Source: an uncultured Clostridium sp. (GTDB taxonomy: Bacteria; Bacillota_A; Clostridia; TANB77; CAG-508). From it: a DNA stretch of 10,145 bases. Positions 6,205-10,145 of this stretch are shown here, piece by piece. The stretch covers positions 1-10,145 of the forward strand of contig CALIMU010000037.1 in the NCBI GenBank assembly GCA_938045355.1, written 5' to 3'. Position numbers and translations under genes: made by a program. The notes below the pieces were generated by a model. The model ran no database searches. It was not told where the DNA came from and saw only the letters and a list, made by a program, of their open reading frames with translations. How positions within the stretch are numbered: position 1 is the stretch's first letter; each line of letters opens with the position of its first letter.

Positions 6205-7407
6205 CTATCTTTCTTCTCTTCCTTCACTTTTATCTTTTTCATTATACATTTGACTATATCTGTCATTTATTCCTGTTTCCTCGTTTATATTCCTAACACT
6301 GCCTTCTCTTATCTTTCCTGCAATAAATTTCATTCCTTCTTCTTTATTCTTAAATGTTATTGCTTTCATTCCAATTCTTTGACTATATTTATCACATAAA
6401 ATTGTATGATTTTCTAAGATGTTTGTTACATCTCTAACCTCTTCTACTTTCCTTACTTGATTATTATCAGATATATCAACTTCTGTATCAGAAATCCATT
6501 CATCTGAAAATTCAAAAACAGGCTCATTAGTTGTTTTATCAATAGTAAAATTACATACTGGTTCAAACCTTTCTGGACTTATATGATAAATATAATTTGG
6601 TTCTTTTAACATAGCACGTTTCTTTCCTTCTGAATCTTTTACTATTTCAATATTATTATTTCCATATATATATTCAGAATCTCCTAGCTTAACAAGTTCA
6701 CCATCTTTCCATGCAATATATGGATTTTTTCCATCTATTGATGTAGAAGAAGCAAATACTGCATCAACTCTTTCAGTCTCATACATATTAAGTGCATCTA
6801 TTGATTTTCTTAATACTCCTCCTTCTAACTCTTTTGGTGAAATACTTGTTATATGTGTTAGATCAATATTATTATCAACAAATATTCTTTTAATTTTTTT
6901 ACCATATTCTGTTCTTAAATCAAATATTTTCTTCGCTTCATCATTCAAATTAATATCATCATTATCTCTACCTTTATTTTGATATCTTTTTTCTAAAAAA
7001 CTTATTGCATTGTTTATATCTTTTTTATCAAAATCTTGTAATTTTCTTGAATATTCTTCACCTATTAGCCTTATTTTATCTCTATATGTATAATTTTTAC
7101 TTTTTTCTTTCCAATTATCTAATAATAATTTTGTTTCTGGATGTTCAACAATCACTTTACTATATGCATGACTTTTAATTATATCTTCAATTATTTCTTC
7201 TGGAGTCTTTGTTGTACTTTTCATATATAATGTATCTAGCTTTTCATTAACTATATCTTCTATATTTCCAAACACTTTTTTGGGTGTATCATATGTAGTA
7301 TGATATTTTTCATAATTTTCTTTTGAAACATTTGTAAGCATAGGTAATTGATTTCTTTTAAATATTTTATTAAATATTTTCATAAATATTTCTTTTATTC
7401 TTGACAT
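6205..7407 (-). CDS. Hypothetical protein, 400 residues, not recognised
   Basis: Clear coding sequence: ATG 7407 has GGAGG 6 nt upstream, codon use matches its neighbours, and no frame break is seen. There is no signal peptide and no convincing membrane helix; the N-terminus is basic ('KIFNKIFKRNQLP'). Residues about 60-180 are helical and charged. The C-terminal half holds a more globular part with 'VFASSTSIDGKNPYIAW', 'NNNIEIVKDSEGKKRAML' and 'EPNYIYHISPERFEPV', followed by 'EFSDEWIS'. The 'YIYHIS..RFEPV' stretch vaguely recalls nucleotide-handling toxin or ADP-ribosyltransferase-like folds, but no motif secures this and no function is assigned. It lies between a NUDIX hydrolase (56 nt upstream) and the methyltransferase (49 nt downstream), probably in one transcript. 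Confidence 0.8.
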   Translation of the reverse strand: MSRIKEIFMKIFNKIFKRNQLPMLTNVSKENYEKYHTTYDTPKKVFGNIEDIVNEKLDTLYMKSTTKTPEEIIEDIIKSHAYSKVIVEHPETKLLLDNWKEKSKNYTYRDKIRLIGEEYSRKLQDFDKKDINNAISFLEKRYQNKGRDNDDINLNDEAKKIFDLRTEYGKKIKRIFVDNNIDLTHITSISPKELEGGVLRKSIDALNMYETERVDAVFASSTSIDGKNPYIAWKDGELVKLGDSEYIYGNNNIEIVKDSEGKKRAMLKEPNYIYHISPERFEPVCNFTIDKTTNEPVFEFSDEWISDTEVDISDNNQVRKVEEVRDVTNILENHTILCDKYSQRIGMKAITFKNKEEGMKFIAGKIREGSVRNINEETGINDRYSQMYNEKDKSEGREER

Positions 7408-7463
7408 CCATATCCTCCATCTTAATATGTATTACTTTAATTCTATCATGCCAACATAATTTA

Positions 7464-8021
7464 TTACATATCTTTTATAACTTTTTCAACTATCCTTATA
7501 TCCCTAACTACTACAAACTTTGTCCTATATACATTATCATATTTAGAACCTTTTAAGTTTTCTATACATGTTTTCATCTTTTCTAAAGCTTCTTTTTTGT
7601 CTAACCATAAATATTCCAGACCTTCTTCTTTTTCTTGTTCTGTTAAATTATTACTTTCTAATTTTTCTTTAACTTTTGCTATATATACTTTTGAAATTTG
7701 TTTAAAATTATCATTAATATGATCTTCTTCTATATCAAAAAGATATTCTACATTTTCTATCATGCATCCTATTTCTTCAATACATTCTCTTTTAAATGCT
7801 TCTTTAAAATCTTCTCCTTTATCTACTCCACCACCTGGTAGCTTATATTCATTTTTATTTTTTTTGTATATTACTGCTATTTTACCATCTTTTCCTTCAA
7901 CTATTCCTCTTGCTCCATATCTTATAGTCATATTATTATTATCTTTAGAATAGAATTCTGTTTCTTTACCTTCTAAAACTTCTAATCCTAAATCTCTTTC
8001 TGTTATAATTTCATTTTTCAT
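7464..8021 (-). CDS. NUDIX hydrolase
   Basis: A 185-residue cytoplasmic NUDIX-fold pyrophosphohydrolase, hydrolysing nucleoside diphosphates linked to another moiety; the substrate is unknown. The Nudix box is complete at residues 64-86: G, five residues, E70, seven residues, then 'RECIEEIGC', matching GX5EX7REUXEEXGU with the metal-binding glutamates present. The preceding strand 'IAVIYKKNKNEYKLPGGG' is typical. A C-terminal extension of about 60 residues follows the fold. ATG 8021 has AGGAGG 5 nt upstream. Gene order is small helical proteins, this gene, unknown protein, methyltransferase, all on the same strand. Confidence 0.9.
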   Translation of the reverse strand: MKNEIITERDLGLEVLEGKETEFYSKDNNNMTIRYGARGIVEGKDGKIAVIYKKNKNEYKLPGGGVDKGEDFKEAFKRECIEEIGCMIENVEYLFDIEEDHINDNFKQISKVYIAKVKEKLESNNLTEQEKEEGLEYLWLDKKEALEKMKTCIENLKGSKYDNVYRTKFVVVRDIRIVEKVIKDM

Positions 8022-8040
8022 AATTTCCTCCTTCTAAATT

Positions 8041-8178
8041 TTATTCTTTTTCTAATATTGGGTCTATTCTTTTAAAAATCTCATTAACTTCTCTTTCTAT
8101 TCTTGCTGTATCTTTTTTAAGTGCATCTACAGCTCTACCTATTTCTTTTATTTCTTCAAGTTCTTTTTTAGTTATCAT
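8041..8178 (-). CDS. Small helical protein, 45 residues
   Basis: ATG 8178 is preceded by GGGAGG, about 10 nt away. The product 'MITKKELEEIKEIGRAVDAL...' is almost all helix-forming, with spaced hydrophobic residues (Leu, Ile, Val) suggesting one amphipathic or coiled-coil helix. It overlaps the end of the 68-residue gene by 11 nt and ends 19 nt before the NUDIX start. The tight coupling, a good ribosome site and matching codon use support a real gene. No family is recognised. Confidence 0.65.
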   Translation of the reverse strand: MITKKELEEIKEIGRAVDALKKDTARIEREVNEIFKRIDPILEKE

Positions 8179-8374
8179 AATTTATTATCCTCCCTATACC
8201 ATTTCTAAAATCTAAAATTTTTACCTTATCATTTAGACTTTTTAATTTTTTATCTATTGACCTCTTAATTTTTCGTTGAACCTTTCTATTTTCATTAACT
8301 TCCTGTAACTTCATATTTAATTCTATCAGAGTATTCTTAATAATTTCATACTCCATTTTGTCTTCTTTAGTCAT
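8168..8374 (-). CDS. Small basic helical protein, 68 residues
   Basis: ATG 8374 has AAGGAG 7 nt upstream. It is rich in Lys, Glu, Asn and Leu, with a predicted long charged helix over residues 1-52 and a short non-helical tail ('DFRNGIGRIINYDN'). It overlaps the next gene by 11 nt, suggesting translational coupling and possibly a two-subunit helical partnership. It uses CGA once as arginine. It is the first gene of the operon. No family is recognised. Confidence 0.65.
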   Translation of the reverse strand: MTKEDKMEYEIIKNTLIELNMKLQEVNENRKVQRKIKRSIDKKLKSLNDKVKILDFRNGIGRIINYDN

Positions 8375-8407
8375 CTCTTTTCTCCTTGCTATAACTTTAT
8401 TTCAAAC

Positions 8408-8416
8408 ATTATAGCA
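8408..8416 (-). promoter_or_regulatory. Extended -10 promoter of the 68-aa/NUDIX/TrmH operon
   Basis: On the minus strand TGCTATAAT forms an extended -10 element, 33 nt before ATG 8374. A TTGACA (8426-8421) lies only 7 nt upstream and is too close to be its -35 box. Confidence 0.45.
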
Positions 8417-8451
8417 TATATGTCAAGATACTCTTATAATTATATTATATA

Positions 8452-8486
8452 TCAAAAATCACTCTATTATAATATTTAGAGTGATT
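8452..8486 (-). terminator. Terminator of lemA-htpX
   Basis: A 10-bp perfect inverted repeat, AATCACTCTA and TAGAGTGATT (8457-8466, 8477-8486), around a 10-base loop. On the minus strand the second arm runs into TTTTTGA. It lies 33 nt past the htpX stop and separates this operon from the next. Confidence 0.82.
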
Positions 8487-8519
8487 TTATTATTATTTTT
8501 TATACATTAATTATTTGTA

Positions 8520-9428
8520 TTAAACTAAATTATCTAATGCTTCTATTCTTTCTTCTATAGTTGGATGTGAATCAAAAAGACCTGCTCTTTTTTTCTTCCT
8601 ATTTTCTAAATCTGTTTCTTCTATGAATAATGATGAAACAATCTTTGATGATTCTTCCATAGGTACATTATCTCCTGATATTTTAAGAAGTGCACTTTTT
8701 AATCCATTTGGATTTCTAGTAATTTGAACTGCTCCAGCATCTGCCATAAACTCTCTTTTTCTAGAAATTGACATTTGGATTATTGTTCCAATAATTGGTA
8801 ATAATATATAATATGCTAAAAGTACTAACATATATATTATTCCTGCATTATTACTTTCATCATCTCTATCTTTTCTAACTCCAAATCTTAATACCATTTC
8901 TAATAATAAGCTTATAATACCTATCATTCCTACAACTACTGCAGAAAGTCTAATATCATAATTTATTATATGTGAAAGCTCATGTGCCATTACACCTTCT
9001 ATTTCAGTTCTATTTAATTTTTCTATTATACCTGTTGTAAGACATATTACACCATTTTTAGGTGAAAGCCCTGTAGCAAAAGCATTCATCTGTTCACTTT
9101 GCATTATGTATAAGTCTGGTACTTTCTCTATCTCCACACTTTTACAAAGATTTTCAAGTATATCCATTATTTCTTTTTCTTTTGGATTACTTGGATCTGC
9201 TTTTCTTGCACCTACAGATGCTATTACTGTTATATGTGACATTGAATATGTTATATATGTCATAACAATACTTATAATTAAAGATACAACAGTAAATGTT
9301 GTACCCATTTCATAATAATTTGATATTCCATATAGGATTAAAAATCCTACTATTCCAAATAATATAACAATAATCATTGAATTTCTTCTATTTTTCTTTA
9401 TTTGTTCATAGTCTAAATATCTTTGCAT
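8520..9428 (-). CDS. htpX: HtpX-like membrane zinc metalloprotease (M48)
   Basis: A 302-residue membrane protease of the M48 family, thought to degrade damaged or misfolded membrane proteins. Membrane segments lie at about 17-36, 42-64, 160-181 and 197-219. The zinc site is 'VMAHELSHIINYD' (HExxH at 149-153, catalytic E150) and the third ligand is E226 in 'SRKREFMADA'. The conserved 'SEQMNAFATG' (111-120) and C-terminal 'FDSHPTIEERIEAL' complete the family pattern. Length is normal. It begins 3 nt after the lemA stop, the common lemA-htpX arrangement of Gram-positive bacteria, so the two are translated together. No ribosome site can fit in the 3-nt gap except within the end of lemA. Confidence 0.93.
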   Translation of the reverse strand: MQRYLDYEQIKKNRRNSMIIVILFGIVGFLILYGISNYYEMGTTFTVVSLIISIVMTYITYSMSHITVIASVGARKADPSNPKEKEIMDILENLCKSVEIEKVPDLYIMQSEQMNAFATGLSPKNGVICLTTGIIEKLNRTEIEGVMAHELSHIINYDIRLSAVVVGMIGIISLLLEMVLRFGVRKDRDDESNNAGIIYMLVLLAYYILLPIIGTIIQMSISRKREFMADAGAVQITRNPNGLKSALLKISGDNVPMEESSKIVSSLFIEETDLENRKKKRAGLFDSHPTIEERIEALDNLV

Positions 9429-9431
9429 ATA

Positions 9432-9986
9432 TTAAAACTCAACTTTCACTGCTTTTCTTTCTTCTTCTGATTCTACTTTTAAGAATTCTTTTCTTGTAAA
9501 ATTAAACATTCCTGCAATTATATTTGATGGGAATATTTCTATCTTAACATTATATGTTCCTACAACTCTATTATAATATTCTCTTTGATATGCTATTTTA
9601 TCTTCTGTATTTGTAAGTTCTGTCATTAAAGAACCCATTGTCTTATCTGCTTTTAATTCTGGATATGCTTCTACTTGAACCTTAAATGTACTCATTGCTT
9701 TATCAAATTGCTTAGTTGCTTCTATTTTTTGTTCTGGTGTTGTTGCTTCCATATATCCTGAACGAGCTTTTGCTATATTTGAGAAAACCTCTGATTCATG
9801 GCTCATATATTTTTTAGCTACTTCTACTAAATTTGGTATTAAATCATATCTTCTTTTTAATACAACATCTAAATCAGCAAATGCTGTATCTGCTTTAACA
9901 GACATAACTTTTAATCCGTTATATACTCCTATAACATAGAATACAAGTAATACCACTACTGCTATAATAATTAAAAATGCTGTCAT
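9432..9986 (-). CDS. lemA: LemA family protein
   Basis: A 184-residue membrane-anchored helical protein with a short outside N-terminus, one membrane helix (about 3-22) and a cytoplasmic helical bundle. Family motifs are 'YNGLKVMSVKADTAFADLDV', 'LKRRYDLIPNLVEVAKKY', 'YPELKADKTM', 'LTNTEDKIAYQREYYNRVV' and 'YNVKIEIFPSNIIAG'. Its biochemical function is not established; it regularly accompanies HtpX proteases. ATG 9986 has AAAGGAG 6 nt upstream. A CGGA tetramer occurs here (TAT-AAC-GGA, residues 22-24), but in normal frame with GGA as a codon. Confidence 0.93.
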   Translation of the reverse strand: MTAFLIIIAVVVLLVFYVIGVYNGLKVMSVKADTAFADLDVVLKRRYDLIPNLVEVAKKYMSHESEVFSNIAKARSGYMEATTPEQKIEATKQFDKAMSTFKVQVEAYPELKADKTMGSLMTELTNTEDKIAYQREYYNRVVGTYNVKIEIFPSNIIAGMFNFTRKEFLKVESEEERKAVKVEF

Positions 9987-10016
9987 ATTCTTTCTCCTTT
10001 TTATTGTCTACTTTAA

Positions 10017-10022
10017 ATTATA
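10017..10022 (-). promoter_or_regulatory. Possible -10 box upstream of lemA
   Basis: TATAAT on the minus strand, 30 nt before the lemA ATG. No good -35 is seen 17 nt upstream, so the call is weak. The rest of 10023-10145 shows no gene, only AT-rich intergenic sequence; a 10-codon reading frame after AAGAAGGAAA at about 10062 could be a short leader but has no further support. Confidence 0.3.
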
Positions 10023-10145
10023 TCTTTAGTACCCTTCCGAACTTAATCTATTTTTCATTTTCCTTCTTACTAACCTACTTTAAATATTTTTCTTATGTAT
10101 CCAATAACTTTTGTATTTTATTTATAATATACTCTTTATCAAATA

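Noticed and set aside
9915..9923. CGGA in lemA as an eleventh +1 site
   Set aside because: It reads TAT-AAC-GGA-TTA in the normal frame, so CGG is not an in-frame codon and no shift is needed.
10035..10042. TTCGGA upstream of lemA as a site in another gene
   Set aside because: The frame that would read CGG has a TAA two codons earlier, and no coding sequence is seen around it.

Overview
The window is AT-rich DNA from a low-GC Gram-positive bacterium, probably an uncultured Firmicute of Clostridia or Bacilli type. This rests on strong AGGAGG-type ribosome sites, a textbook sigma-A promoter, AGA-dominated arginine codons, and recJ followed by a bifunctional relA/spoT. Almost everything is on the minus strand.

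Layout. Bases 1-about 620 hold plus-strand surface-polysaccharide genes: the end of an N-acetyl sugar amidotransferase and the start of an acyltransferase. The first of these is visibly richer in GC than the rest. At about 600-622 the acyltransferase runs into the opposite-facing remnant of a metallo-beta-lactamase-fold hydrolase, and both genes are cut there, so this is a rearrangement or an assembly join. From there to 5276 lies a minus-strand operon read as ASCH-domain protein, recJ, relA/spoT, MBL-fold remnant. A plus-strand tRNA-Arg(UCU) with its own promoter and terminator sits at 5420-5496. A second minus-strand operon (8374 down to 5613) reads two small helical proteins, a NUDIX hydrolase, an unrecognised 400-residue protein and a SpoU/TrmH-type RNA methyltransferase. 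The last block is lemA-htpX, ending in a terminator.

The exceptional feature is in recJ and relA. Each is broken into several reading frames, six breaks in recJ and four in relA. All ten breaks are the same event: an in-frame CGG followed by A, where skipping one base (reading GGA, glycine) restores a full-length, highly conserved protein. The restored glycines include those of the RecJ DYDADG and GRLG motifs and the Rel 'ANRLG' and TGS motifs. No in-frame CGG occurs in any other intact gene here. The arithmetic closes exactly: 2221 nt minus 4 gives 738 residues for RelA, and 1737 nt minus 6 gives 576 for RecJ. Random decay would not give ten identical insertions. The options are a translational system in which CGGA is read as one glycine (quadruplet decoding, or +1 frameshifting at a hungry or unassigned CGG codon), or a highly systematic consensus error. 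Matched sequence contexts without the extra C argue against a simple k-mer error.

If real, both the alarmone enzyme and the RecJ exonuclease depend on repeated non-triplet decoding. Failure at the first relA site would release an HD (hydrolase) domain only.
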